From an uncultured Roseburia sp. (GTDB lineage: Bacteria > Bacillota > Clostridia > Lachnospirales > Lachnospiraceae), in the NCBI GenBank assembly GCA_934317215.1, contig CAKREH010000013.1:1-64000 (forward strand): DNA of 64,000 nt, given 5' to 3'. The translations under genes were made by a program, and so were the position numbers. Shown one piece after another: positions 26,638 to 35,099 of the stretch; the first letter of the stretch is position 1; each line of letters opens with the position of its first letter. The notes below the pieces were generated by a model. It had not been told where the DNA came from. It searched no databases and worked only from the letters and a program-made list of their open reading frames with translations.

Positions 26638-27720
26638 TTACCCTATTACGTATGTATCTTTTCCATTTTCTTTTGCCTGATAAAGCAGACCATCTGCTTT
26701 TATAATGCATTCAGCCAACTTTCTCCCCCCTCCTTTAACCTGATAGAGCCCGATACTGCAATGCACATCCTGCTCTCTTTCTGCTGCCTTATCGTGAACT
26801 TTTTTCTGAAACTCATTCACTCGTGCAGTCAATTCATCTATATTTCTGATATTCCTCAAAAAAATAATGAACTCATCGCCGCCGTATCTGCACACAACAT
26901 CTTCCGTCCTGCACATTTCATGCAGTACTGAAGCTATGTCACGGATCCAGAGATCACCGGTTTCATGTCCGTATGTATCATTCACAGCTTTAAAATTATC
27001 AATATCTATGAATCCTAATACAGCCATATCGTTTTCCGACATCTCTTTCAGATATTCTCTGATCCGGTCAAGCCCACTGGTCTTATTCCATAACCCCGTC
27101 ATAATATCATGGCTCGCTTTATATTCTGAAATCAACAATTCCTTTTTTACATCCAGCCATTGATCTGAAACCTGTGTCATATTATCTATAAAAATAATCA
27201 TGGATGAAAAGAATATCGCCACATTCTGCATATACCATGTATCAATAACATAATCCAGGATAGCAGTGAATGCCAGAATGAAAACATATCCCAGATACAG
27301 ACAAAGTGTTTTTTTTCTATATTGATCCTTCCCCAGCAGCAACACGGTTAATAATACCAGAATGTCTAATATGACCAGTGCTCTGATCGTATCATAAATT
27401 CCGATATACGAAGAATAATTGCCACATTCAAAATATCCAGCCTTTTCCATAATGCCCGGAAGTATGGTACAACCCATGCCAATTATTCCGATCAGGACAG
27501 ACACCATCAGGAGTACTTTCTTCGCCCTGACAAATCTTCTGCCTTCTTTTGTTATGAAGATTGTAAATGCCGTCAGATACAAAAACTTTAACCAGTACAG
27601 GGCATAACGTACGATATTCAGGTTCCAGTACGCCCATTTAGTATTATTACTGATAAACATATAACTGTCCAGATCGCAGAACATCATTGCCACTGTAATA
27701 AAATAGATAATCTTTTCCAT
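26638..27720 (-). CDS. Diguanylate cyclase with N-terminal membrane domain
   Basis: This 360-residue protein has about six or seven hydrophobic helices in residues 1-185 and a C-terminal GGDEF domain with HDIMTGLWNKTSG, DIDNFKAVNDTYGHETGD and the intact RYGGDEF site. The membrane part is of a MASE-like type that I cannot assign more closely. Its ATG has a purine run (GAGAAGG) directly abutting it, so translation may be coupled to the small upstream frame that overlaps it by 37 bases. Confidence 0.88.
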   Translation of the reverse strand: MEKIIYFITVAMMFCDLDSYMFISNNTKWAYWNLNIVRYALYWLKFLYLTAFTIFITKEGRRFVRAKKVLLMVSVLIGIIGMGCTILPGIMEKAGYFECGNYSSYIGIYDTIRALVILDILVLLTVLLLGKDQYRKKTLCLYLGYVFILAFTAILDYVIDTWYMQNVAIFFSSMIIFIDNMTQVSDQWLDVKKELLISEYKASHDIMTGLWNKTSGLDRIREYLKEMSENDMAVLGFIDIDNFKAVNDTYGHETGDLWIRDIASVLHEMCRTEDVVCRYGGDEFIIFLRNIRNIDELTARVNEFQKKVHDKAAEREQDVHCSIGLYQVKGGGRKLAECIIKADGLLYQAKENGKDTYVIG

Positions 27721-27839
27721 CCTTCTCTGCTCTTTTTTTCAAGTGCCTTCACATAGCCGGATGAAAAAACAATATACGTATTGAGTGCAAGACACCATAT
27801 TGTAATAAACAATAAATACTGATTCATAATGGTCTGCAT
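27684..27839 (-). CDS. Small single-span membrane protein (51 aa), unknown
   Basis: The frame starts at an ATG with AAGGGG nine bases upstream and reads MQTIMNQYLLFITIWCLALN followed by a few more hydrophobic residues and a basic C-terminus. One transmembrane helix (about 7-29) is clear. It lies between two c-di-GMP genes and overlaps the start of the GGDEF gene. A role in coupling or regulating that cyclase is possible. It may instead be an out-of-frame N-terminal segment of the cyclase. No family is recognised. Confidence 0.4.
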   Translation of the reverse strand: MQTIMNQYLLFITIWCLALNTYIVFSSGYVKALEKKSREGWKRLSILLQWQ

Positions 27840-27868
27840 ATATAGTTCCCCTTATTTACCTGTAAATC

Positions 27869-29569
27869 TCACTTTCCGTTCTCCATATTCTTTCCGTATA
27901 CACACAATTCTATAAAATCATCTTTTTTACATGGTCTGCCATAAAAATACCCCTGAAGAAGATCGACCCCCATTTTCTTCATTGTCTGACACCACCTGCT
28001 CTGTTCAATTCCCTCTACACATATCCCGACATTGATGCTGTGTACCATTGTAATCATATTTTTAAATAGTTCGTAATCTCTCTGTCCGTCCATGGCTTTT
28101 GCTGTAAAATTACGGTCTATTTTAATATAGTCCGGGTTCATATCACTGATACAGTGAAAGTTTGAATATCCTGTCCCAAAATCATCTATTGCAAAATGTA
28201 TCCCACTGTCTTCTAATTTCTGACGAAATCTGATAAACGGAACCGTCATATCCATAAATCTGCTTTCCGTCATTTCTATGCAGATACCTGAAGGATTTAA
28301 GGCATATTTTTTTATGACATCAATAATGTCATACTCAACATTTCCCTGTGCAATCTGTACATATGAAACATTGACATTCATCTGGAAACGGGGAATAAAC
28401 TCCCGGATCTTGCAGTACATTTTTGCCGCTTCTTTCAGGACAAATCTTCCTGCCGGAATGATCAGTCCTGTTTCTTCCAGCAGCGGAATGAATTCTGCCG
28501 GTGAAATTACCTCCGCACCATCTTCTGAATTCATTGTAAATCTCATTAATGCCTCAGCACCGATCATTGTTTCTGTTGCACAATCCATGATAGGCTGATA
28601 GTACACATCAAAACCCTCATACTGATCTGCTATTGAGCGGCGCAGTGCACCTGTTATTTTTTCTTTTCGCAGATAGGCATTATAATCCTCCTGCCGAAAA
28701 AAATAAAAACTGTTCTTCCCCATCTCTTTTGCGTATTTCAGGGCAAATTCAGACTTTCTCCTGCACTCCTCATAGCCTTCCCGGGCATGTTCTGCATCTA
28801 TGACTCCGACAGAGACTGTAAAGATTGATCTATATTGCTCAGATACAATAAAATCATATATTTTTTTACAGATCTTTTCCCTCAGCTTTACAGCCTCATC
28901 TCTGTCATGGCTTTGCAGATCTGCTATGATATACTGATCTCCTGTAAGATGGTATAGACGCTGCTGCCCGGAAAGAGATTCTTTCATACAGTCTGCCACC
29001 TTTTTCAGTACATAATCGCCATAACCCATTCCACAGGAATTATTTACCATCCAGAAATTATCAATGCCTATGCGCATGAAAAATCCTGCAGAAATCGGTT
29101 TGTTTTGTGAACGTATGTAATCGCAGAACTCTCTTTCACCCAGAAGACCGGTAACATTATCTGCTCTCTGGGAATTGCCTGTCTCATTCATGCATCCAAT
29201 CAGATAGGCCGGTTTCCCCTTATCATCATCTACTACCACACCCCGGCAGTTGATCCAGACGATCTTCCCTTCTTTGTCAAGCCATCTGTAATGAAGATTA
29301 TGTGATTTTTCTTTTCCGGCAGCTATATCTGCAAAATGTTCCGTCAGCATCTCGCGGTCTTCCTCGTATACTGCGGGCAAAACATCATTCATAGCATCAT
29401 TTAAAAATCTGCCTGATATCCGAAAACGATCCACTGCAGACTGTGACATCTCTATTTTATTATTCTGTATATCAAATACATAAAGGAAATCATCCATGCT
29501 CTCAGAAATAATTTCCACCAGTTTTTCTGCTGTCATTCCTCCAACTAATGTAAAAACATCCATGCTCAT
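27869..29569 (-). CDS. PAS-GGDEF-EAL protein, probable c-di-GMP phosphodiesterase
   Basis: Order of domains: PAS (about 15-135), GGDEF (about 140-295) and EAL (about 310-565). The GGDEF active site is replaced by LTGDQY, so cyclase activity should be lost. The EAL domain keeps GAEALMRF, NVNVSYVQ, CIEMTES, IDDFGTGYS, YIKIDR, EGIE and QGYFYGRP, consistent with an active phosphodiesterase. No membrane helix is seen. The start is placed at 29569 (MSMDVFTLVGG), with GTAGGGGAA nine bases upstream. It opens the c-di-GMP gene series running to 23068. Confidence 0.9.
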   Translation of the reverse strand: MSMDVFTLVGGMTAEKLVEIISESMDDFLYVFDIQNNKIEMSQSAVDRFRISGRFLNDAMNDVLPAVYEEDREMLTEHFADIAAGKEKSHNLHYRWLDKEGKIVWINCRGVVVDDDKGKPAYLIGCMNETGNSQRADNVTGLLGEREFCDYIRSQNKPISAGFFMRIGIDNFWMVNNSCGMGYGDYVLKKVADCMKESLSGQQRLYHLTGDQYIIADLQSHDRDEAVKLREKICKKIYDFIVSEQYRSIFTVSVGVIDAEHAREGYEECRRKSEFALKYAKEMGKNSFYFFRQEDYNAYLRKEKITGALRRSIADQYEGFDVYYQPIMDCATETMIGAEALMRFTMNSEDGAEVISPAEFIPLLEETGLIIPAGRFVLKEAAKMYCKIREFIPRFQMNVNVSYVQIAQGNVEYDIIDVIKKYALNPSGICIEMTESRFMDMTVPFIRFRQKLEDSGIHFAIDDFGTGYSNFHCISDMNPDYIKIDRNFTAKAMDGQRDYELFKNMITMVHSINVGICVEGIEQSRWCQTMKKMGVDLLQGYFYGRPCKKDDFIELCVYGKNMENGK

Positions 29570-29865
29570 AACTCTAGTTTCCCCTACTATCTTTATAGTA
29601 AGCAAATTTTTCAGTTATTTATACCAATTTTTTTAACTTTTATCAAGATATTTTCCGAAAAAATTCAAACGCCCGCAAAGTCTGGTGCAGACATTTTTAA
29701 ATAAAAATAGCAGGTAAATATCCTGCTGTTTTTATTTATAGATTTTTCTCAATAGTTCTCTATTCCAAGTAAAATAACACAAATCTTTCCAATTTGCAAA
29801 TAATATTTACTTATAAATTGCTTATATTGCATAAAATCTACTTAATAACTTTTATCTTCTCCTCC

Positions 29866-30094
29866 ACAAAGTGCTCATCCCGCCCGGAAGGCTTTTCATT
29901 CATATGACGTAATTTCCTATGAAGATTCGGGTGTCAAAAGGTGATTTTCAATTTTGGGTCTGTCAAATTGCACAAAACCGAACTTGTTTTGTTCCGTTGT
30001 CCGAAAATAAGAAAAACAGTCTCGGCTTTGTGCAATTTGACAATCGCTAAGTTATGAACCACCTTTTGACACCCGAATCCTATGAATGAAAAAA
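29866..30094. repeat. Intergenic palindromic repeat, copy C, split by an insertion
   Basis: The left part (to 29923) and right part (from 30078) together form a diverged copy of the repeat at 3717-3809. The shared parts are CCCGCCCGGA, GGCTTTTCATTCATA and the terminal palindrome. Element E1 lies inside the right arm of that palindrome. The gap 29570-30192 holds this repeat, E1 and a terminator; the stretch 29570-29860 is A/T-rich and shows nothing that I can name. Confidence 0.65.
29924..30077. mobile_element. MITE-like non-autonomous element E1
   Basis: This element of about 154 bp has inverted ends GATTCGGGTGTCAAAAGGTG and its complement. In both arms AAATTGCACAA follows AAAAGGTG after exactly 21 bases, as in E2. 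The site is flanked by TCCTATGAA at 29915-29923 and 30078-30086, a 9-bp duplication (7 bp if the full 20-base inverted repeat is counted as element). No coding capacity is present, so any transposase must act in trans. Confidence 0.72.
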
Positions 30095-30130
30095 ACACCG
30101 TACCAACGTTTCAAACGTCTGCACGGTGTT
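30094..30130 (-). terminator. Terminator of rpsF-ssb-rpsR
   Basis: Stem AACACCGT/ACGGTGTT with an inner ACGT/ACGT pair, followed by seven Ts on the minus strand. It lies about 60 bases after rpsR. Right after the rpsR stop there is also an imperfect inverted repeat ATTCGCAGTGAGT/ACTCACAGCGAAT. Confidence 0.8.
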
Positions 30131-30192
30131 TTATTCATCACATATTGTCATTCGCTGTGAGTTTATTCGCTGTGAGTTTACTCACTGCGAAT

Positions 30193-30456
30193 TTATTCGC
30201 ATACGTACGGCATTAATGCAACGTGACGAGCTCTCTTGATAGCTACTGTAAGAGCTCTCTGATGTTTTGCACAGTTGCCTGTGATACGACGAGGAAGGAT
30301 TTTTCCTCTCTCAGAGATGTATCTCTTTAATTTGTTTGTATCTTTGTAATCGATTACGTTATCTTTTCCACAGAAAACGCAAACTTTTTTTCTTCTATGC
30401 ATTGGGCGTCTCTTCATTGGTGCGCCATCTTTGTCTGCTGCTTTATTGAAAGCCAT
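30193..30456 (-). CDS. rpsR: 30S ribosomal protein S18
   Basis: An 87-residue ribosomal protein that pairs with S6 on the 30S platform. It has the S18 core CVFCGKDNVIDYKDTNKLKR and RGKILPRRITGNCAKHQRAL. Two Cys near the N-terminus (VCVFC) suggest a zinc-binding C+ form, although only part of the set is present. It is the last gene of rpsF-ssb-rpsR. Confidence 0.98.
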   Translation of the reverse strand: MAFNKAADKDGAPMKRRPMHRRKKVCVFCGKDNVIDYKDTNKLKRYISERGKILPRRITGNCAKHQRALTVAIKRARHVALMPYVCE

Positions 30457-30514
30457 GATAATTACCTCCTGTTGTTATCGTAAACCGCTATGTGAACTCA
30501 CATCACGATTTCCA

Positions 30515-30961
30515 TTAGTTAAATGGTAACTCTTCATCAATTCCATCCGGAATATTCATGAAGCCATCACCTGCTGCACTGCTCGGTGACGGTCTGTCGG
30601 AAGGGTTAAAACCGGAGTTATCTCCACCGCCGCTGGCATTCTTGCTTTCTGCAAACTCTACGTTCTCAGCAACAACGTCCGTCGTGTAAACACGCTGTCC
30701 GTCTTTGTTGGTGTAGCTGCCAGTTTGAATACGGCCTTCCAGAACGAATTTTGTTCCCTTACGTCCGAATCTCTCCAAAAACTCTGCTGTTCTGCCAAAT
30801 GCAACACAGTTGATGAAATCTGTATTCTGATCATCTCCGTCACGACGGAAACGGCGATCTACTGCAAGTGAAAATCTCGCAATCGCAGTGGCACTCTCGC
30901 CCTGGGAATAACGGATCTCTGCGTCTCTGGTCAATCTTCCCATAAGAATAACTTTGTTCAT
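30515..30961 (-). CDS. ssb: Single-stranded DNA-binding protein
   Basis: A 148-residue SSB with the OB fold at the N-terminus (MNKVILMGRLTRDAEIRYSQ) and the C-terminal acidic tip DGIDEELPFN, where the DDxPF-like end recruits partner proteins. The start at 30961 has GAGAGG eight bases upstream; the frame extends nine codons further without support. It lies between rpsF and rpsR, as in most bacteria. Confidence 0.97.
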   Translation of the reverse strand: MNKVILMGRLTRDAEIRYSQGESATAIARFSLAVDRRFRRDGDDQNTDFINCVAFGRTAEFLERFGRKGTKFVLEGRIQTGSYTNKDGQRVYTTDVVAENVEFAESKNASGGGDNSGFNPSDRPSPSSAAGDGFMNIPDGIDEELPFN

Positions 30962-31010
30962 ATACGATTCCTCTCTTCTATCAAACAAACCGTTGTCAGT
31001 TCAAAGAATC

Positions 31011-31301
31011 TTATTTCTCGTCTTTTCTTACTACTAAGAAACGAAGAACATTGTCCATGATGCGGACATCGCGCTCAACCTCTGCCGGAACAGTAGATGC
31101 AGCGTCGAACTGGATAAAATAATAGAAAGCTTCTGACATCTTCTGGATCTCATATGCTAATTTCTTCTTACCAGCCTCTTCTACTTCTGTTACGTTACCA
31201 CCGGCACGAGTGATGTACTCTTTTGCCTTCTCTACGGTAGCTGTTCTCGCATCGTCTTCGATCTTTGCACTAACAACAAGCGCTAATTCATACTTATTCA
31301 T
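31011..31301 (-). CDS. rpsF: 30S ribosomal protein S6
   Basis: A 96-residue S6 protein starting MNKYELALVVSAKIEDD, with KKLAYEIQKMSEAFYYFIQF and the final strand NVLRFLVVRKDE typical of the family. AAGGAGG precedes the start. It is the first gene of the operon, behind a promoter at 31380-31408. Confidence 0.98.
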   Translation of the reverse strand: MNKYELALVVSAKIEDDARTATVEKAKEYITRAGGNVTEVEEAGKKKLAYEIQKMSEAFYYFIQFDAASTVPAEVERDVRIMDNVLRFLVVRKDEK

Positions 31302-31379
31302 GCGAATTTTCCTCCTTTTGGTCTCTGGCCCGCTCTCATATGAGTGAGCAAGGAATTTAATAATATATCACGAAAATAT

Positions 31380-31408
31380 ATTTTATCATATAAATGCCGG
31401 AAATGCAA
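31380..31408 (-). promoter_or_regulatory. Promoter of rpsF-ssb-rpsR
   Basis: TTGCAT and TAAAAT are 17 bases apart on the minus strand. The -35 lies in the loop-side arm of the terminator of the upstream DUF951 gene, so the end of one unit and the start of the next share DNA. The leader has the dyad GCTC-a-CTCATATGAG-a-GC. Confidence 0.6.
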
Positions 31409-31437
31409 GGACTTTTTGTTTTGCATTTCCGGCATTT
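31392..31437. terminator. Terminator after the DUF951 gene
   Basis: A 17-base stem AAATGCCGGAAATGCAA with its exact complement and a 12-base loop. The T tract is weak on both strands. Confidence 0.65.
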
Positions 31438-31438
31438 C

Positions 31439-31627
31439 TTACTCTGCTTCCTTCTTGCGGATTTCTTTTGTATTTTTTTCCACAAGTTTTCTTGCAATCA
31501 TAATCTGGTGTCCGCAGCCTAAACATTTCAGTCTGAAATCTGCGCCCACGCGCAGGATCTCCCACTCACTGCTGCCACATGGATGCTGTTTTTTCAAACG
31601 CACCACATCGCCTACTTCATATTTATC
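31439..31627 (-). CDS. DUF951 domain protein
   Basis: A 62-residue conserved Firmicute protein, MDKYEVGDVVRLKKQHPCGS then LKCLGCGHQIMIARKLVEK. The paired Cys residues (one in HPCG, two in CLGCG) could bind zinc. Its function is unknown; a link to translation or RNA is suggested only by its frequent position next to rpsF. The start at 31627 has AAAGGAAG at proper spacing; the longer frame is unsupported. Confidence 0.9.
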   Translation of the reverse strand, partial: DKYEVGDVVRLKKQHPCGSSEWEILRVGADFRLKCLGCGHQIMIARKLVEKNTKEIRKKEAE

Positions 31628-31661
31628 CATGAATCTTCCTTTTTTTCTCCTTGTTATTTTA

Positions 31662-32135
31662 TTATTTATTCTGCGAACAGTTCGCCGCATCAATCGCAAT
31701 CACAAGCATCATTCCAAGCAGTTCATCTCCGGGATTGGTGAAATCGATCACATAGGTATCTCCCCAGCGGAGCAGCTGCTTGGAAATATGAATAATGGAA
31801 CTGCAGCCGGAATAGACGTCGTAATCCCAGCCAAGGAAATCTCCCTCCACACGCCATCCGTTAAAATCGATATCATATTTTGGCCGGAACAAAGTAAACT
31901 GCTTTTCGATCTGTCCTCTTTTGATCCCGCCGGTTTCAATCTCAAACACCGGAAGCAGATTAAATAGTTTCTGCCGGATCATACCGACCTCATTGTGTGC
32001 AGCATCATATACATGGATCTGATGTCCAAGCGCAAACACTTCCGCCTTGACAAAATACCGCACATTCCCCTCTTCATCATACACATCGTAAGTATCTGAC
32101 CAGGAAAAAACTCTCTGTTTTATCAGTAAACGCAT
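31662..32135 (-). CDS. LURP-one-related (Tubby-like beta-barrel) protein
   Basis: The 157 residues follow the LURP-one/YxjI pattern: MRLLIKQRVFSWSDTYDVYDEEGN..., with repeated strand motifs such as YFVKAEVFALGHQIHVYD and the late tryptophan-rich GDFLGWDYDVY. The fold is that of a phospholipid-scramblase-like barrel. The biological role in bacteria is not established. It lies directly before the DUF951 gene and could share its transcript. Confidence 0.85.
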   Translation of the reverse strand: MRLLIKQRVFSWSDTYDVYDEEGNVRYFVKAEVFALGHQIHVYDAAHNEVGMIRQKLFNLLPVFEIETGGIKRGQIEKQFTLFRPKYDIDFNGWRVEGDFLGWDYDVYSGCSSIIHISKQLLRWGDTYVIDFTNPGDELLGMMLVIAIDAANCSQNK

Positions 32136-32207
32136 ACGTTACTCCTTTTTCATAGATATGACATTTTCTTTCTCCGGATATACCGTTTTAGAAAACAGCA
32201 GCTTTCC

Positions 32208-32936
32208 TCATGCCTGCGGGATCTGTGAAAACACCTCACCAAGCCCCGCCTGGATCAAAAGGTCTGCCCTGCCATCCATCGGTGTCGTCGATTTGTTGAT
32301 GAGCACCAGTTTATCACCACGGTAGTAATCAATCAGACCTGCTGCCGGATATACCGCCAGAGAGGTTCCTCCAATAATCAGCACATCTGCATGACTGATA
32401 TAAAACACGGCATCCTCCAGGGTCTGCTGGTTTAATCCTTCTTCATAGAGCACGACATCTGGTTTGATCTTTCCACCGCATTCATCACAGAGCGGAATTT
32501 TTGTACCGGAATTTAAAATATACTCTGCATCAAATCCTTTTCCACATTTCTGGCAGTAATTGCGGTGTACACTGCCATGCAGCTCTAAAACACGCTTGCT
32601 TCCGGCCATCTGATGAAGTCCGTCAATATTCTGGGTAATAACGGCTTTTACCTTGCCTGCCGCCTCTAACTCCGCCAGCTTCTGATGTGTCACATTCGGC
32701 TTTGCATCCAAGCACAGCATTTTATCACGGTAAAAACGATAAAACTCTTCCGTATGCCTCATGTAAAAGGTGTGGCTTAAGATCGTTTCCGGCGGATAAT
32801 CATACTTCTGGTTATAAAGTCCGTCCACGCTCCTGAAATCCGGGATACCACTCTCCGTTGAGACTCCTGCACCCCCGAAAAATACAATGTTATCTGATTT
32901 CTGCACCATGTCTAAGAATTTTTCAATATTTGTCAT
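32208..32936 (-). CDS. NAD-dependent protein deacylase (sirtuin)
   Basis: A Sir2 enzyme of about 242 residues that removes acyl groups from lysine using NAD. Visible motifs: GGAGVSTESGIPDFRS (NAD binding), TQNIDGLHQMAG, the catalytic His in LELHGSVHRNYC, and two CxxC pairs (CQKC, CDEC) for zinc. The start at 32936 follows AAAGGATTGATC. Its ribosome site overlaps the stop of the chemoreceptor upstream, so the two genes are translationally linked. Confidence 0.95.
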   Translation of the reverse strand: MTNIEKFLDMVQKSDNIVFFGGAGVSTESGIPDFRSVDGLYNQKYDYPPETILSHTFYMRHTEEFYRFYRDKMLCLDAKPNVTHQKLAELEAAGKVKAVITQNIDGLHQMAGSKRVLELHGSVHRNYCQKCGKGFDAEYILNSGTKIPLCDECGGKIKPDVVLYEEGLNQQTLEDAVFYISHADVLIIGGTSLAVYPAAGLIDYYRGDKLVLINKSTTPMDGRADLLIQAGLGEVFSQIPQA

Positions 32937-32938
32937 GA

Positions 32939-34645
32939 TCAATCCTTTCTCAGAATAAACTGTCCAACCAGCTCATTTAAAGATACCGCCTGTGCAGACA
33001 GCTCCTCACTGGTTGCGGAGGATTCCTGTGCTGCCGCGGAATTGGACTGAACCACCTCCGAAATCTGGTTGACACCTGATTCTGCCTGTTCCATCGCCTT
33101 TGCCTGCCTTGCCGACTGTTCACTTAGCATCTTTGAATCTTCGGCAATCTCTTTGATACCCTCAACTACTTCCTCTAATGCCACAGAAGCACTTTCTGCC
33201 GCTTTATTTCCCTCTGCGATCTCCTGCAGGGAGCCTTCAATCAGCTGACGTGTATCGACCGCTGACTGTGCGCTCTGCTCTGCTAACTTTCTGATCTGAT
33301 CCGCAACAACAGCAAATCCTTTCCCTGCTTCTCCCGCACGTGCAGCCTCGATCGCAGCATTTAAAGATAACAGATTGGTCTGGCTTGCAATATCTTCAAT
33401 ATCCGAAATAATATTTTCAATTTTCGTTGATGTTTCATTGATACGTCCCATGGCATCCATCAGAGATGTCATCTGCTCGCGGCTGTTATCTGCCTGTTTT
33501 GCATACTGACGCGCTTTCTGGTGTGATGCCTCAAGTTTTTCTGCCGTTGCACTGACATTGTCCGTAATATTGGTGATTGTTGCTGTCAGTTCTTGCACCG
33601 AACCTGCCTGATCCGTTGCACCTTCTGCCAGCGCCTGTGCAGATTCTGCCAAATTCTCTGATCCCGCCGAAACCTGTTTTGAAGCATCTTCAACATGCTG
33701 TAATGTGCTGTTCATCTGACGGTTCATTTTTCTCATGGCATCTTTTAACGCCACAAATTTTCCGACATATTTATCTTCGATCTTTGTTCCGATGGCATAA
33801 TTGCCGTCTGCCATTTCTCCAAGCAGTTCTCCGACATCGGTAATGATAAGGTTGAGATTCTTTGCCATCTGTTCTGCTTCCTCTACCATCTCTTTGATCT
33901 CATCATCTGCCTCGCTCTCCGGGAACGGACTGTCAAGATCACCTTCTGCGAATGATTTCAGGCGGGCAGCCAAAGCTGTCAGCGGTTTCTCTATATCTTC
34001 TGCCATTGTATTTCCAATACGGGTCGAGATAACAATAGAAACTACAATCACTGCTATGATCACGATCATAAATAACAGATTCATATTGTGTAACGATGTT
34101 TTTGATGTATCTCCTTTTTGTACATTCAGATCCATCAATGTTACCATATCCTGATATATTTTATCATACTGCGGTGACAGTTCGTTTGTATCAAACTCCT
34201 GTGCCTTCAAATAACCGTCATCGGAGGATGATGTCGCATATTCCAATACTTTTGCGTCAATATCCCAGTAACCATCTAAATCTGTAACCAGCGTGTTATA
34301 AGCCTCTTTCGCCTGGGAGAACACTATGGAACTTTCTACCTCTTTCAGATAAGTCTCAAAGGCTTCTTTTTTCTGATCATGCAGATTAATCTGTGCCTCG
34401 ATCATATCTTCCTCATCATATCCTACAACAGCGCGCAGGGCACTTCTCGTCTCCGAAAAAGCCACCATCGCCTTTCCGATATCTCCCTGTGAGAATCCAT
34501 AATTCGTCATCGCATACTCGTAACGGTTGGACGCAACCAGCATAGCAATGATTCCAAGTATGGCTGCAATCGTTGCAATACCCGTTACCATCCTAAATCC
34601 GGTATTTAACCGCTTTTTGATCCTCATTTCTTTTAGCTTTTGCAT
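32939..34645 (-). CDS. Methyl-accepting chemotaxis protein
   Basis: A 568-residue chemoreceptor with transmembrane helices at about 18-40 and 188-208, a four-helix-bundle sensor between them, a HAMP-type region (IEKPLTALAARLKSFAEGDL) and the conserved tip SLNAAIEAARAGEAGKGFAVVADQ. The C-terminus QFILRKD does not carry a typical CheR-binding pentapeptide. It is the second receptor in the window and is coupled to a sirtuin gene, an uncommon partner. Confidence 0.93.
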   Translation of the reverse strand: MQKLKEMRIKKRLNTGFRMVTGIATIAAILGIIAMLVASNRYEYAMTNYGFSQGDIGKAMVAFSETRSALRAVVGYDEEDMIEAQINLHDQKKEAFETYLKEVESSIVFSQAKEAYNTLVTDLDGYWDIDAKVLEYATSSSDDGYLKAQEFDTNELSPQYDKIYQDMVTLMDLNVQKGDTSKTSLHNMNLLFMIVIIAVIVVSIVISTRIGNTMAEDIEKPLTALAARLKSFAEGDLDSPFPESEADDEIKEMVEEAEQMAKNLNLIITDVGELLGEMADGNYAIGTKIEDKYVGKFVALKDAMRKMNRQMNSTLQHVEDASKQVSAGSENLAESAQALAEGATDQAGSVQELTATITNITDNVSATAEKLEASHQKARQYAKQADNSREQMTSLMDAMGRINETSTKIENIISDIEDIASQTNLLSLNAAIEAARAGEAGKGFAVVADQIRKLAEQSAQSAVDTRQLIEGSLQEIAEGNKAAESASVALEEVVEGIKEIAEDSKMLSEQSARQAKAMEQAESGVNQISEVVQSNSAAAQESSATSEELSAQAVSLNELVGQFILRKD

Positions 34646-34802
34646 AACTGTTCACCTTTCCTTTTGTAACATGCCTTCGATACGAATAATTTTAGTATAT
34701 TTCCGATGTATTTTCAAGGGCAGCAGCCTTGATGCTGCCCTTTCTGACACTGACAAATTTTAGAACAAAGAGTCGCTTGTGACTCTTTCGCGCCCTGGCG
34801 GT

Positions 34803-34893
34803 GCTGTTTACAGCTAACTTCTACTCCGCGAGATGCGCATCCCGCCCGGAGGGCTTTTTAATTCATAGGACGTAATTTCCTATGAATTAAAAA
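34803..34893. repeat. Intergenic palindromic repeat, copy B
   Basis: Nearly identical to copy A at 3717-3809 over about 90 bases, with GCTGTTTACAGC, GCCCGGAGGGC and the terminal palindrome TTCATAGGA/TTCCTATGAA. It adjoins the terminator of the initiator tRNA. A separate small hairpin AAAGAGTC/GACTCTTT lies nearby (34769-34790). Confidence 0.75.
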
Positions 34894-34934
34894 ACAGTGG
34901 CCACACACTGCCATCCGCAGTTATGAACCACTGT
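34894..34934 (-). terminator. Terminator of initiator tRNA
   Basis: Stem ACAGTGG/CCACTGT enclosing a smaller ACTG/CAGT hairpin, followed by six Ts on the minus strand, ten bases beyond the tRNA 3' end. Confidence 0.7.
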
Positions 34935-34943
34935 CTACATGAG

Positions 34944-35017
34944 TTGCGGGAACAGGATTTGAACCTGTGACCTTCGGGTTATGAGCCCGACGAGCTTCCA
35001 GACTGCTCCATCCCGCG
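34944..35017 (-). tRNA. tRNA-fMet (CAT), initiator
   Basis: The minus-strand cloverleaf starts CGCGGGATGGAGCAG and ends TCCCGCAA. The anticodon arm TCGGGCTCATAACCCGA has anticodon CAT and the three consecutive G-C pairs of an initiator. Position 1 is C and position 72 is A, an unpaired end, also an initiator mark. The T arm reads GGTTCAAATCC. CCA is not encoded (CTC follows). A consensus promoter lies about 43 bases upstream. Confidence 0.95.
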
Positions 35018-35059
35018 CTATTGCAACAGAACATGTGCTCTGTTCGTTTACATAATATT

Positions 35060-35088
35060 ATTATAGACCTTATCTTTCCTGTTGTCAA
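35060..35088 (-). promoter_or_regulatory. Consensus promoter of initiator tRNA
   Basis: Perfect TTGACA and TATAAT, 17 bases apart, on the minus strand. This is the strongest promoter in the window. Confidence 0.88.
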
Positions 35089-35099
35089 ATAATTACAGA

